From: Plazaster borealis
Lineage: Eukaryota > Echinodermata > Asteroidea > Forcipulatida > Labidiasteridae
Direction: 5' to 3'
NCBI GenBank assembly: GCA_021014325.1
Contig: CM037467.1
Span: 14,161,273 to 14,225,272, forward strand
DNA length: 64,000 nucleotides
The translations under genes and the position numbers were made by a program. This document shows, one piece after another, positions 1-10,970 of the stretch. Position 1 is the stretch's first letter, and every line of letters starts with the position of its first letter. The notes below the pieces were generated by a model. It had not been told where the DNA came from and made no database searches. It worked only from the letters and a program-made list of their open reading frames with translations.

Positions 1-215
1 AGAACCCAATTGAGAGAAGACAAGGAAGGAAGTTTCAGTTTTATATGTGGGAGGAAAACCCCAGATAATTATTCCAGGGAAAACCCACGCCGTCAGGTAG
101 GGACTGAAAACCCAATCCATGTAGTGCCCCCCGGCGGGATTCGAACCGGGGTCCTAGAGGTGGAAGGCAAGGAAAGATACCCCTACACCAACCCGACCAT
201 CTTGATAATTATTGA
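1..215. repeat. SINE-like repeat with minus-strand tRNA B-box
   Basis: This block is about 85% like 5265-5465 by eye. Both share the run starting GAGAGAAGACAAGGAAG, a CCAGGGAAAA segment, and a GGATTCGAACC-type sequence, which is the reverse complement of a tRNA T-arm/B-box. It lies in the MLH1 intron beyond exon 251-414 and is cut by the window edge. It is a dispersed repeat, not a tRNA gene, because no full cloverleaf is present. Confidence 0.6.
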
Positions 216-250
216 TTTGGAATTTTCTTTGAAAGAGTTCCTTGATTTAC

Positions 251-3200
251 CTTTATGCATTTCATCCTCAATCTTCTGCTGTAATGATAAAACGCTCGTT
301 AATTGAATCTCTTGATGATGGTGACCTTCACCCCCACGGCGACCTTTACTTGCACTTTGACCTGACATCTGGACTTCTTCATCTTCTTGCAAAACATCAT
401 CAATGGGGCGTTTCCTTTAAGAGAAAAGACAAATAGTGAGCGTCATTTTATGCAACACCACTCTGACACCAATACTTAAGGACTAGGAGTGATCTTTACC
501 TGGCAGTAGATGTTGAAGATGTAGCTACATCCTCTTTGTAAATTTCCTCCTCATCTTGATCCTCAATTAACTTGACGCTGCCTCCTTTACTCCTTTCAGA
601 AAGCTCATCATCTCTTGTAGTGTCTGGAGTTACCAAAAAACGATCAAGTATTACTTTGTTATACCTCAAAGGAAAAGGATACAACTACTGTTTTTGGCAT
701 AATTTCTGAACAAGTAAATAAAAAGTTCGTCCCTTAAAGGTGATCCCTCTGCTGCTACTTCCCAGGTTGTATCGTAAACTTGGATGAGATTCCTGGCTAT
801 ATCGCAGTTACAGGTTAAATGGCTTCTGACTGGCATCCCCGAACAAAGATATTGAAAAAAAAAGGGAGACCGCCAACATTAGGGCTAGATAGCTCAGTTG
901 GTAAAGCGCAGGCACGTTAACCCGGAGGTCGCAGGTTCAAATCCCACTCTAGTAAATTTGTCTTTGTTCCACCAAAGATTTCTGAACACTTCAAACAAAA
1001 TAACAACAACAAAAGGTTAATCTATAATTATTTAGTCAATATAAAAACTAACCAACTGATGACGACATCATTTTCATTCTGGGGAGAAAAGCTTCAAGTT
1101 TTTGAGCCTTGTCATCGGTTCTGACCATCTGATGAGCGTAGACTGCCGTCTTAACAGCTGAAGAGCTTGAGTTGTCCAATGCCCCAGATGACTTCTGAGT
1201 AATTTCTGACACAGATACTGGAGCCCCGGGCAGCAATGCCTGTCAATTCAAAAATGCAACAAAGTTAGAGGATGTGTTCAATTGCAAATTGAATGCAGAT
1301 ACGTAAACAAAATTATAATGATAATGTTTTCTTTCTTTCTTTTTAGAGAATAATCCACCTCTAAGTTACAAGAAAAGACTTTTGTTTTAGTTTAAGAAAC
1401 TTGAACTATACATGACTTGAAAAAACTATGAAATAAGAATTAGCTGTTGCCTGGGGTGAGAAACATAACTGACAAAAAAGCCTGAAACTGGGATGCAGAT
1501 TTTATGAGGTACAATGAAGAGATGACATTTCCACCTTTTGGTAACCCCTGGAGTTATAGATTCCAAGGAGCTTCTGGGAACAGTATCCTCAGTGCTAGAG
1601 AAGTCGATCAGAGTGCTTGACTGATTTAATTTCGCGAAAAATACAGCATTTTTGGTTTACTAGGCAGACTTAAAAAAGTCTAAATTCAGAAAGAAATCTG
1701 AAATTTCTTATCACTGTGTTGCAAACTGCTTATCAACCACAATGACCCGTGGTAAAAATGCAAAATGTGCTCATGACCTCAGTTTGACCTCACATTTGAC
1801 CTTACGTAGTCTTTCTCAAAGGTCATGCGAACTTCTTTCAAGAAAGACTCCATTTTGGTCAAATTAAAAACAAACCACCTGTTCACCTGAGTAAAATAAG
1901 TCCTTGAGGCATTTGAGCCAAGAAGTTTCTGCTCCACACATTTCTGGATATCTTCAATTATTGCTTCCTCATGTAAGAAATGTACTTCTTGTTTGGTCGG
2001 ATGAACGTTAACATCAACGTTGCTTGGTGTGATCTCAAGACTGTTTACAAAACAAACAAATTTGCTTTGTATCAAACAACAACTAAATAAACCCATACAT
2101 TCAGACTGTACTCTAGCTACAGCAACTATTTATATCACTATCCTACAATCCTTGGAAAAATAATTTTTCTGAGGAATTCAGAAATATATAAATCAAAACT
2201 TCCAATAATTTCTGGACTATGTTTTTGCGAGTAAAATCAAAACTAAAGTAACAAAAAATAAGGGAAACTGACTGGGTAATTTTTTAATAATTTGACAAAA
2301 TAGGGAGACCGCCAACATAGGGCTAGACAGCTCAGTTTGTAGAGTGCCGGCGTGTAATCTGGAGGTCGCAGGTTCAAGTCTCGCTATAGTCAATTTTTTC
2401 TTTGTTCAAGCCAAAATTAAAATTAAAATTTACACACCTTAGGTAAAGAAATGGATGTGAATTCTTAGGGAGGTATGCAGCATAGACCATCTCAATAGCT
2501 TTTCTTAAACTTGATGAATCAACAAGACGATCTAAAAAAAAAAGAAAAAAAAAAAAGGAAATCACAAATGTTGAAAAGAAGTTAATGTTGAACTTTTGTT
2601 AAACATTTGTCAAAAGCTACAACAGAAAATAAAAATAGAAATGGCAGAAAATAAAAATGGAAATGGCAGACAAGTACTTACGATTGATGAAAAGTAGAAA
2701 AATACATTTCTTGACGGAGTAATTTGCATTAGAGATGAAACCACGGAGCTTAAAAGCAAGTTTACTGTTCTCACTCTCAACTTCCATAACTTCCCTAAAA
2801 CAGAAATGAATCAACAAAGAAAATAACAAATATTGTTGAACTTGTCTGATTCAAACGACTACAGCTACAGCTATTGCTGTTGGCTGCTGCGGCAACTACT
2901 TCCCAAGGTAGCAGTTAATAAGCTGGACAGTTCTTTTCAGTCTCCCCAATTCCGAAATCTACCCTGCGGCAGCAGAATAAATAGTAAGACAAGTTCTCAA
3001 AGAACAGCAAAGTAAATATATACACATGGTGTTTCTGCAAACCGAATATACATTCTTAATTTCAGTTAGTGGTCCAAATAAGACAACTTCTGAACCTCCA
3101 TAGCTTTGATATCAAAGGGATTGTATACGTTTGGTAATTGGAACCCACTGTTTGTTTCATTCCTATATACATGTAGATATATTCCATAAAACTAACCTGT

Positions 3201-6200
3201 GAAAATTTCATTTCAAAAGGTGGTAACGTTTTCGAGATATTGCCGAAAATCTGGAGCGGTTATGTCCACGCAGGAAGAATAATCTGCAAATGGAATACAC
3301 AATCTGAGAAACATTACTGTCAGTAACGCTTCTCAGATTCAAATTTTTGGGGATAAAAAGTGATATCTTTTTCCATAACTGCAGTACTTCTAAGTGAAAA
3401 GTTTCTCATAATGCATTTTACTATCCAAAGCTGCTGTACTTCTTAGCAAGTAAGTTTTTATTACCATTAATTTTCAGAGTAATTACCAAACGTATACAGA
3501 TCCCTAAAACAGGGATAGTTTAATCTTACCTAGCAACAGACGGGCCATAGATGGTTCTTATCGTATCAAGAGTTGAGGAATTCTGAGTTGTTCTGACGTC
3601 AGATGAACTCTCACCTTGCTGAGAAATAAGAAGCAGCGATCACACATTGTAAAATAATCTTACAATTACAAATATCAAATAATAAACCACAAATTTTAAA
3701 TGATTTGGGGTTGAACAAAGAAAAATTGACTAGAGCAGGATTTGAACCGAGGTTGTTGGTTCAAATCCCACTCTAGTCAATTTTTCTTTGTTCAACCCCA
3801 AATCAGAGTTATAAATAACTACATGCAGTTCTTCTTTCTTTGTTTCTATCCTGTTTCACTCCACTGTAGGAGGAAAGCCTCTTCACCAATTCTCAATTTC
3901 TCTCTATCCTGAGATGTATGTTGCCAAGCAATGTAGTTGAGAGGTTAAAAATGAGCTTAGAAAAATAAAAACATACTTAAACCAGGCTTGATATTTGGTC
4001 CTTGGAAAAAGTAGGAAAATTCTGACAAGTACAAGGGTTGACCTACACATACAATACATGTATAAGATTTTCTAGACTTTTCTTTGTTTTACTTTGTAAC
4101 AGTTTTGCTGATTTTTCTGAGGGCAAAAAAAATCAGAAATCAGACAGGAAGAATATCATACCCGTCAAACAGTTCACTTAAATCTTTGTTCTGATATTTT
4201 AGGATATTTTGCATGTATTTTTCTAGAGTAGATCCAACAAACTGTACTCACCTTCTTCAGTGTGAAAGCTACACCAGCATTGTGTATAGCATAGCGACTC
4301 ACAACTTCAACTATTTTATTATGTTCTTCGCTAGCACTTTTAAGAGCTTTCCGTCTGGTTGTCACATTATAAAACAAATCTTCAACCTAAAAAAAAAATA
4401 TATATATAATCATACATAAGTCATAATTTTCAAAAATTCACATATAGCACTCTTAATAATAATCACCCCCCCCCAAAAAAAAAGCATATACTCAATTAGT
4501 CTTTTTGAGATATGGTGGACACTACGAGAGTGCACTGTTTGGTTTGGGAGTATACAGACAATTTTACCCAAACCTACATGCCATAGCAGTGTGTCCACCA
4601 TATCTCAAAATGGCTTAATATTAACATCAATCTGAATAAATCTACATTCGATTGCGTATTCTCGTGTTGTTTACTAGTTTTCACTTGGTAAGGAAACCAA
4701 ATTGAGTTTGAATTTAATTAAATTTCTATTTAAATTGTCCCCTTCCTACAACCAACACAAATATGTCTTCCAAGCTGGAAGAGAGTCTGCAAGCTCAAAA
4801 GAGTTACTCTGGACTTTTGGACTCCAGTGAAAATCAGGCTAAGTTATTGGCTTTTTGGGGCCATCCTTAGAAATTTTTTGTGCAGTTTCTCTTTCTTTCT
4901 TGTTTTCTACTTTTGTTTATTTATTTCCATTGTTATCCTCCTGTTACAGTGTATGTATTTTTGTCCTGTTCTTGCTGTGTTTTATCCGAATAAATTCAAT
5001 CAAATCATGATTCATAAGTTTTTAACTTCTTGCGAGTTATAAGAAAATGTCCGATGGAGGAGACAAGAACCTACGGTTATTTGAGTTCCTTTGTTTCCTG
5101 CACATGGCTTGACTGGACCTTTAAGTTTACCGTCTGCATAGCTTCCCCTATCAAAGGAATAGTAAGTATGATAAATTATTTCTATTTTCATTTCATTTAT
5201 TTATTCTGGTTGTGAAGCCAAGGACTCTCAGAAAAGCAAACTTAATCACTGTACTAGCCAAGAACCCCATGGAGAGAAGACAAGGAAGTATAAGTTTCAG
5301 TTTAAGATGTGGGAGGGAAACCCCAGAGACTTATTCCAGGGAAAAACCACGTAGTCAGGTAGGGACTGAAAACCCAATCCCAAAGTGCCCCCGGCGTGAT
5401 TCGAACCAGGGTCCTAGAGGTGAAAGGCGAGGAAAGATACCACCACACACACCCGACCACACGATACCCTCTCCTGAAGGCGAGCAGAGTAGGCTATACT
5501 GTTTGAACTGTCGAAACATCACCATCGGCTCTTGTCAGAGCTAACACTCCCTTCAAAAGGGATTTACAAATGGCTGTACCTGCAAGTTTACTAGTAATAG
5601 TGACTTCTTATTATCCACACCATGCAAAGCTTCAAACATCACTTCTTATAAATGAATCAAACCAATTTTGACAATGAACTTGGAGGTAATAAAACTTGTA
5701 CTCTGTGAGAATACTTACTTATAAGCGCACTTAGATTCTTCTGTCCTGGTTGTTATTGTAACATGAGCAACGTGACTGATACTAGCTAGAGCCTGGAGGA
5801 CAATAAAAATAACAACAGGTTAATAATAATAATAATATTTAAATAATAATAATAATAATAATAGTGGCTTCTTTAACAGCGTTCAAATCCGAAACTCAGT
5901 GACACTCATGGTGCTCCAATATTAATACCCCTGGTCACTAGGACATTTATTTCATTCTTTAAACCATCTCAGCTCCCTGGGGAGTATACAGCCTGTGCTG
6001 CCAACTATGTAGTGCACTATGCTTAATCATTCACAAGAACCATCTCTGCACTCACAGGTACCCATTTACCCCTGTGGCTGTACATGGAATTATGAAATCT
6101 CACCGAGCTACTGCCGGCGCGCGCTCCCTCCATATCATATGTATGGAGAGTGTTTGGTAATTGGAACCCACTGTTTGTTTCAATCCTATATAGTTGTAGA

Positions 6201-8271
6201 TTTATACCATAAAACTAACCTGTACAATTTTCATTTCAAAAGGTGGTAGCGTTTTTTGAGCGGTTATGTCCACGCAGGAAGAATAATCTGCAATTGGAAT
6301 ACACAATCTGAGAAACTTAACTGCAGTAACGCTTCTCAGTTTCAACATTTTTTGGGATAAAAAGTAATTCCTTTTTCCATAACCGCAGTACTTCTAAGTG
6401 AAAAAAATTCTCAAAATGCATTATACTATCGAAAGCTGCTGTACTTCTTACCAAGTAAGTTTTTATTGCCATTAATTTTATGAGTAATTACCAAACGTAT
6501 ACAGACCCTTTAAAACAAGTTTGAATTTGCTTACTTCACCACGAAAACCATAGGTAACAATATTACCGAGGTCTTCAAACTGACGTAACTTGCTTGTTGT
6601 AAAACGTTCACACACAATGTCCATGTCTTCTTTCTATATTAGAACAGAAAAATGTAGTTTAGAGTAGATCTATGTAGAATTAGTGACTAGTTTATTGATT
6701 TATCGGGAGGTGAGATTGCTGTTAGTGGTCTGTGGGACGGATTTACTTTGGGGGCGAGTAGGGGGCAAGCAAAGACTCAAAGACCCCAGACTCAATGACT
6801 CAGACTCTATGACTCAGGCTATCCGACTCAAAGACTCAAATCAAAGACTCAAAGACACAATGACTCAATGACTTAATGACTCAAGACTTGATGACTCAAT
6901 GACTCAATGACTCAATGACTAACATAGTGTTAGCCAGAGGGGTGTCTGGGTGTCTTTTGGAAACCCTGTTTTAAATTTGGACACCCTGTTTTATCTGTCA
7001 TTTACATGTAATTGTATTGTAGGTGAACAATTTGGACACGCAGTTTTTAAATTTCCAGCAAATTTTGACACCCTTTTACCAAATCCTGGCTAAAACCTTG
7101 ATGACTAATGACTAAATGACTCCAGACTCAATACTCAATGACTCCAGACTCAATGACTCAATACTCAATGACTCAGACTCAATGACACAATAACTCTCTG
7201 ACTAAAAGACTCAAGACTCAAAGACACAATGACTCAATGACTAATGACTTAATGACTCCAGACTCAATGACTCAATACTCAATGACTCAGACTCAATGAA
7301 ACAATAACTCAATGACTCAAAGACTCAAAGACTCACTCGTATTCCTGTTCCATTGTCCTGTATCTGCATTAGTTTCATTCCTCCTGATTTCACAGTCACT
7401 TGAAGATTAGTGGCTTGAGCATCCAGGCTAAGAAAAGAAAAACAACCTCATTTTTGAAACACCTAATTATCTTGTCATCTAAAAATACTTGATAAAACAG
7501 GCTGTCAACAGCTACAGGTATGATATTTGGCTCTTGAGAAAAAAAGTAGAAAAAGTGTATTGAGTACGAGGGCTGACCCACATATGTGGTAGCGGTTTTG
7601 ATAGTCTTTTCTGACTACTTAATACAAATTTTGCAAATTTTTCTGAGGGCAAACCAAAAATCAGAAATCAGATTAAAAGTAGGAAGAATATCATGCTCAT
7701 ATATATCTACCTGTGATAATCGTAGCTCTTGGTAACGTCCCTTAGACCCAAGAGCTACAACGGGCCAAGTGTTACAATTTTACAAATTTGTTTAACATTT
7801 TTTTTCAACAATTTAAATGTACCTCTAAGTTTAAAATTGGATAACTGTTGAATAATAGATTGCGCAGAAGCTCAATCTGCCCGTTGCATGATTGAGTCAA
7901 CATTTCAGAAAGGAGTACAGTGCCCCAGTTAATGGCTAATAGTGTGCTACTACTACTACTAGTACTAGTAGGCCTACTAGTAGTAGTACTACGGTAGTAC
8001 TAGTGGTAGTACTACAGAACAGTTGATTGGAACTTATATAAGGGTTATTACATTAGTTATTTTTGTATTAGTCAGTACACCTTTTTCTTAAGTTACAACT
8101 TGTAAGTTGTAACTTATAACTTTAAAAAGAAAAAAGGTGTAAGTTTTTTTGTTTTTCTTACCAATTTTCAATCAATTCTTTGAGGGCATTTGCTGGTCGC
8201 TGAATGACCTCACCCGCTGCTATTCTGTTGACAACGGTCTCATCAAGCCTCCTTATAGAACTTGCTGCCAT
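251..8271 (-). CDS. MLH1: MLH1, DNA mismatch repair MutL homologue (C-terminus off the window)
   Basis: MLH1 is the GHKL-ATPase subunit of eukaryotic MutL heterodimers and acts in nuclear mismatch repair and meiotic recombination. I placed coding exons, in transcript order, at 8271-8162, 7427-7337, 6633-6535, 5792-5719, 5147-5075, 4386-4252, 3618-3530, 2794-2682, 2531-2438, 2040-1887, 1239-1053, 623-500 and 414-251. All junctions keep phase and give residues 1-502. Visible motifs are the N-terminal [20 protein letters not shown] block, the catalytic Glu near residue 32 followed by IENCLDA, the DNGTGI and [15 protein letters not shown] motifs, and the block around VDVNVHPTK. The linker carries VYAHQMVRT, and the last exon carries LTSVLSLQQ. 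The start is the only early in-frame ATG and begins [11 protein letters not shown]. Most exon lengths equal those I recall for human MLH1, except that human exons 6 and 7 are one exon here. The C-terminal dimerisation domain lies left of base 251. Confidence 0.96.
735..975 (+). repeat. tRNA-derived SINE (family A) in an MLH1 intron
   Basis: An upstream body (CCCAGGTTGTATCGTAAACT) is followed by a tRNA-like head with an A-box (TAGCTCAGTTGGTAAAGC) and a B-box (GGTTCAAATCC), then a tail resembling AATTTGTCTTTGTTC. The same arrangement occurs at 31391-31735, and the tRNA-like part alone at 2300-2412 and, on the minus strand, at 23096-23215. Five copies in one window with the same non-tRNA flanks argue for a SINE rather than tRNA genes. 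Confidence 0.75.
2300..2412 (+). repeat. tRNA-derived SINE (family A), short copy
   Basis: It starts with the family flank AATAGGGAGACCGCCAACAT, followed by GGCTAGACAGCTCAG, a degenerate A-box, the B-box GGTTCAAGTCTC and the tail TTTTTTCTTTGTTCAAG. It lies between two MLH1 exons, ending 26 bp before exon 2438-2531. Confidence 0.7.
3112..3507. mobile_element. MITE of the TTAA family in an MLH1 intron
   Basis: The terminal inverted repeats are AAAGGGATTGTATACGTTTG on the left and CAAACGTATACAGATCCCTA on the right. The interior is shared with 6149-6513. It has no coding capacity. The flanking TTAA seen at other copies is decayed here (TCAA on the left, TAAA on the right). Confidence 0.75.
3702..3804. 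repeat. Foldback of two SINE 3' halves
   Basis: Two arms of roughly 43 bases are near-perfect reverse complements around a short centre near 3748-3760. Each arm is the family A SINE 3' portion: the B-box (GGTTCAAATCC), CTCTAGTCAATTTTTC, then TTTGTTCAACCCC. It looks like a tail-out inverted SINE dimer that lost both tRNA 5' halves. Confidence 0.8.
3985..4166. repeat. Dispersed ~180-bp repeat (ATGATATTTGG family), copy 1
   Basis: This block shares ordered segments with 7508-7696 and 35248-35418: TGATATTTGG near one end, then a GTACAAGGGTTGAC-type segment, TTTTTCTGAGGGCAA, and AGGAAGAATATCAT at the other end. The outer ATGATATT and AATATCAT are inverted, which suggests a degenerate MITE. It lies in an MLH1 intron. 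Confidence 0.6.
5212..5465. repeat. SINE-like repeat, second copy of the 1-215 element
   Basis: The block matches 1-215 closely and extends further left, starting near GAAGCCAAGGACTCTCAG. A minus-strand B-box-like GTGATTCGAACCAGGG is present. It overlaps no exon; MLH1 exon 5075-5147 ends 65 bp to its left. A 110-codon open frame here is repeat DNA and not a gene. Confidence 0.6.
5820..6115 (-). repeat. SINE-type repeat with (AAT)n tail
   Basis: It begins with an imperfect AATAATAATAATAATAATAA tract, followed by sequence resembling the body at 21020-21375, including AAACCATCTCAGCTCCCTGGGGAGTATAC and ACAGGTACCCATTTA in outline. On the minus strand this is a repeat body ending in a (TTA)n tail. 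It sits just upstream of MLH1 exon 5792-5719. Confidence 0.5.
6149..6513. mobile_element. MITE of the TTAA family, left end worn
   Basis: It is collinear with 3112-3507 over most of its length. Shared parts include GTTTGGTAATTGGAACCCAC, AAGCTGCTGTACTTCTTACC and the right terminal CAAACGTATACAGACCCTTT, followed by the TTAA at 6510-6513. The outermost left inverted repeat is missing. Confidence 0.7.
6775..7338. repeat. TGACTCAA minisatellite in an MLH1 intron, split by an insertion
   Basis: An 8-base unit resembling TGACTCAA recurs with variants (AGACTCAA, TGACTTAA, TGACACAA) over 6775-6920 and 7100-7338. The two parts are separated by about 180 bp of non-repeat DNA whose ends are inverted (GTGTTAGCCAG and CTGGCTAAAAC), so a small element probably inserted into the array. 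The unit contains the palindromic-type TGACTCA heptamer many times. Confidence 0.85.
7508..7696. repeat. Dispersed ~180-bp repeat (ATGATATTTGG family), copy 2
   Basis: It is the second copy of the element at 3985-4166, with the same order of segments and the same AGGAAGAATATCATG end. It lies in the intron between the first two MLH1 coding exons. Confidence 0.6.
7946..8014. repeat. Imperfect palindrome of TAC/TAG trinucleotides
   Basis: A run of CTA and TAG trinucleotides is nearly symmetrical around AGGCCT at about 7970 (ACTAGTAGGCCTACTAGT) and continues as TAGTAGTACTAC repeats. It can form a cruciform. It lies about 150 bp from MLH1 coding exon 1, within intron 1. Confidence 0.65.
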
Positions 8272-8504
8272 AGTAACAAATGTTTACCTTTTTCTAGGGG
8301 CGGGGCTTTGCATAGCCAAAGCAATAGGCATTTCATCTGTAAAATGTTTTACCAATACCATTATCATTATGGGATAAAGAAAATACGATGACATCATCAG
8401 TATCAAATAATATTGAGGCAACAGTCAAGCATGATAAAATAGTGCAATTTACAAAATAATCAACATGACGTCAGGAAAACGATGATAATGTCAAAAAACT
8501 GCAA

Positions 8505-9700
8505 TGTGAGTTCCGACCTGCGATCACCGACCTCTGCATTTACGCCACAAGTACATACACACGGATGTATGTACATGTACATGTACGTACCATCAATGCT
8601 ATGTCAACACAACGCGAGTTTCGACCAGCAACTTCCAAACAACGGACGATGCTTTAGAATATTGAAGACTAGACCCCGATTTGAACGGGTGACCAGGTAG
8701 AGGTTTTACAATTAAATCTACATGTAGTGGATTCCATATAATTAAACACAATCTTTTGAACGATTAAGTTCCAGCTTTTACCCACCAAATAACGACAACG
8801 TATGGTGTGTACGATCTGCTGAATTCCCTAAGCATCGTAGTAAAACAGAAAATAATGATCGTTCCGGCTTTTACCCACCAAATACCGCACAACGTATGGT
8901 GTGTGCGATCTGCTGAATTCCCTAAGCATCGTAGTAAAACAAGAAATGATCGTTCCGGCTTTTACCCACCAAATACCGCACAACGTATGGTGTGTACGAT
9001 CTACTGAATAACATAAGCGTCGTATACAGAAAGATGAAACAGTGATCGTTCCAGCTTTCAATTTTAGATTTCTGTGTACAAAATATGTATTTTTATTCTT
9101 TTAAATGAGCAAGGTCTGGGAGGGCACATCTTTTTTGATGACAGTTTTTTGACTTTTGCCTTTCCCTGGACGGCCTCTGCTTGTATATTGTATTGTCCAA
9201 AGAATTAAAATAAAAATACAAATAAATAAAACCGCTAAGTTTAACGCACACAGTAGTACGTGACAAGCCAAGAAAATAATGCATTCGAAAACAGGAAACA
9301 TGGATATTTCAATGGCCACCAAAAATATACAACTTTTTATTTACATGATGTACGCAAAGATTATTCCATGGTGTAAAGTTTTGACTTCCCTAGTTCAAAA
9401 AAAATCGTTCAAAACATACGCGAGTTCCGACCTGCAACCTCCAACCACCGTGCGTCGCTTCAGAAATAGGCCCCTTCAGCTTACACTGCAATGTGAGTTC
9501 CGACCTGCAATGTGCGACCGCATAGGATACACATTGATCATACCGTGTATGCAATAAACGTTAGAGCCCAGTCAGTATACACTGCAACCAATGTGAGTTC
9601 CGACCTGCAATCAGCGACCGTTGCATTTATATCACACGTTCGATAAACTTTATGGACACACAACGCAAGCGAGTTCCGACCTGCAATAAGCGACCCTTCC
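8505..9700. repeat. Dispersed motif GAGTTCCGACCTGCAAT, six spaced copies
   Basis: Near-identical copies start at about 8510, 8604 (diverged), 9421, 9494, 9596 and 9670. Most are followed by a variable step and then GCGACC or CGACC. Copy spacing is irregular (about 70-100 bp within the 9.4-9.7 kb cluster), so it is a degenerate long-period array or a set of repeated sites rather than a simple tandem. Confidence 0.6.
8765..9060. repeat. ~93-bp tandem repeat, three copies
   Basis: Units begin at TTCC(A/G)GCTTTTACCCACC at 8769, 8862 and 8953, with a partial fourth start at about 9049. Each unit contains CAACGTATGGTGTGT and CTGAATTCCCTAAGCATCGT with few changes. Periods are 93, 91 and 96 bp. Confidence 0.85.
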
Positions 9701-10822
9701 ATGCACCCTGCATGCATCGCCCGATTACGAATACAGTGACACTTTGCGTGCGTCTGTTGCATAGTCTGGTACCTGCTGACTGTTTTGTCCATCAGGCGAT
9801 CAACAAAGTCAGTCAAATTTTAACGTTTTAGAGTTCTTGGGATATTCTATTGCATAGGTAAGTGGGTAATTATGACAAAAACTGATGTATTTTACCATTC
9901 CAATTGAGTTCAGACTTCATCTGCAACAAAATTTTCAAAAAATAACAATTTTTTGACAGTTCCGGCAGATCAGGCAGATCAGGCAAATCCGGCTTTTACC
10001 AATTGCCCAAAAATGGGCAATATTGAATATTCACAGAATGTTTTTATACGTCGCGTACAAACAACGTGCTGTTAACAGTTTTACCCCATATCTATCAATT
10101 TCTCAAAAAAGAAATGTGTCTTCACTCACCAAGTCTATTTGCACTTATTAATGCTCATTCCAGTTTTTCTCTTTATTAAAGAAGAAGAAGAAGAAGTTAT
10201 GGCATGCAGCATACCCATGCAGACTGTCCGGCCGCGCGCGCTCTATTGAATGAAATATTGGAATAGAAACAGCGCCCTCCAGTGTCCACACAGCATTTAT
10301 ACAGACGGGAATTCCCCGCTGATCCCCAGCTATGTGAGCAATAACTGTTTTTTTTGCAGCAGTGACCTGCTGCAGAACTGTGGGACAAAAATAGCCAAGT
10401 GGGTTTTTACAAAAGCTAGATTTCTCACCACCATTCTTAAATGTGCAATTGGTGTTACTGACGGAGGGTTTAATGACCAAAATTGTGTGTTTCTATGGCA
10501 CATGAGTTAGAAACTTTTGGCGTTTTCTTCGTTTGATTTGAACTTGAATTGAAGGGCGTATCCTCGGCTAGCTCACGTGATCGCGTACGCGTTTGTTGAC
10601 CTGGAGAACGTCGAAGAGAAAAACGTAATCGTCAGACAGCCAGGTTGGGTTGTGTTCTTTGTGAAATGCAAGTATTACGAAGACATGTTCTGTATTTAAT
10701 ACTTGTTTTTATTTACAGTAAAGTTTGTGCATTACTGTTGTCGGGGGTGGGGTCAAACAAATGAACAGGCTTGATGAACTGAACATGCAGTTAAGATTAT
10801 ACAGCAGCGTCCCATGGCTGTA

Positions 10823-10933
10823 TGTAGACCCAGTAACAGGGGCGCTGTACTCCTTTTTTCTAAATGTTGACATCTTCGAAGATGTCAACATTTCTAAAAA
10901 AGGAGTTCCAGCGCCCAAGTCACTGGGTCTATA
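10823..10933. mobile_element. Near-perfect foldback hairpin element with 7-bp flanking repeat
   Basis: The two ~53-base arms meet at TTCGAA (centre 10877/10878) and end in TAGACCCAG and CTGGGTCTA. The inner 20 or more bases on each side pair perfectly. GGCTGTA occurs at 10816-10822 and again at 10934-10940, consistent with a target-site duplication. It is non-coding; the 69-residue frames crossing it on both strands are a by-product of the symmetry. Confidence 0.8.
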
Positions 10934-10970
10934 GGCTGTAGGCCTATATCATTTTGATCTTTAAAAATAT

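Noticed and set aside
893..960. tRNA gene
   Set aside because: A-box and B-box are present but the anticodon stem-loop is abnormal and the flanks are shared with four other copies, so it is a SINE.
5212..5544. 110-codon plus-strand frame
   Set aside because: It lies entirely within the SINE-like repeat also found at 1-215.
8505..9700. CRISPR-like array
   Set aside because: This is animal nuclear DNA. Repeats are degenerate, spacing is irregular and no cas genes occur.
10148..10510. Overlapping 80-110-codon frames on both strands
   Set aside because: No similarity to known proteins, no splice or start context, and no codon pattern; best read as chance.
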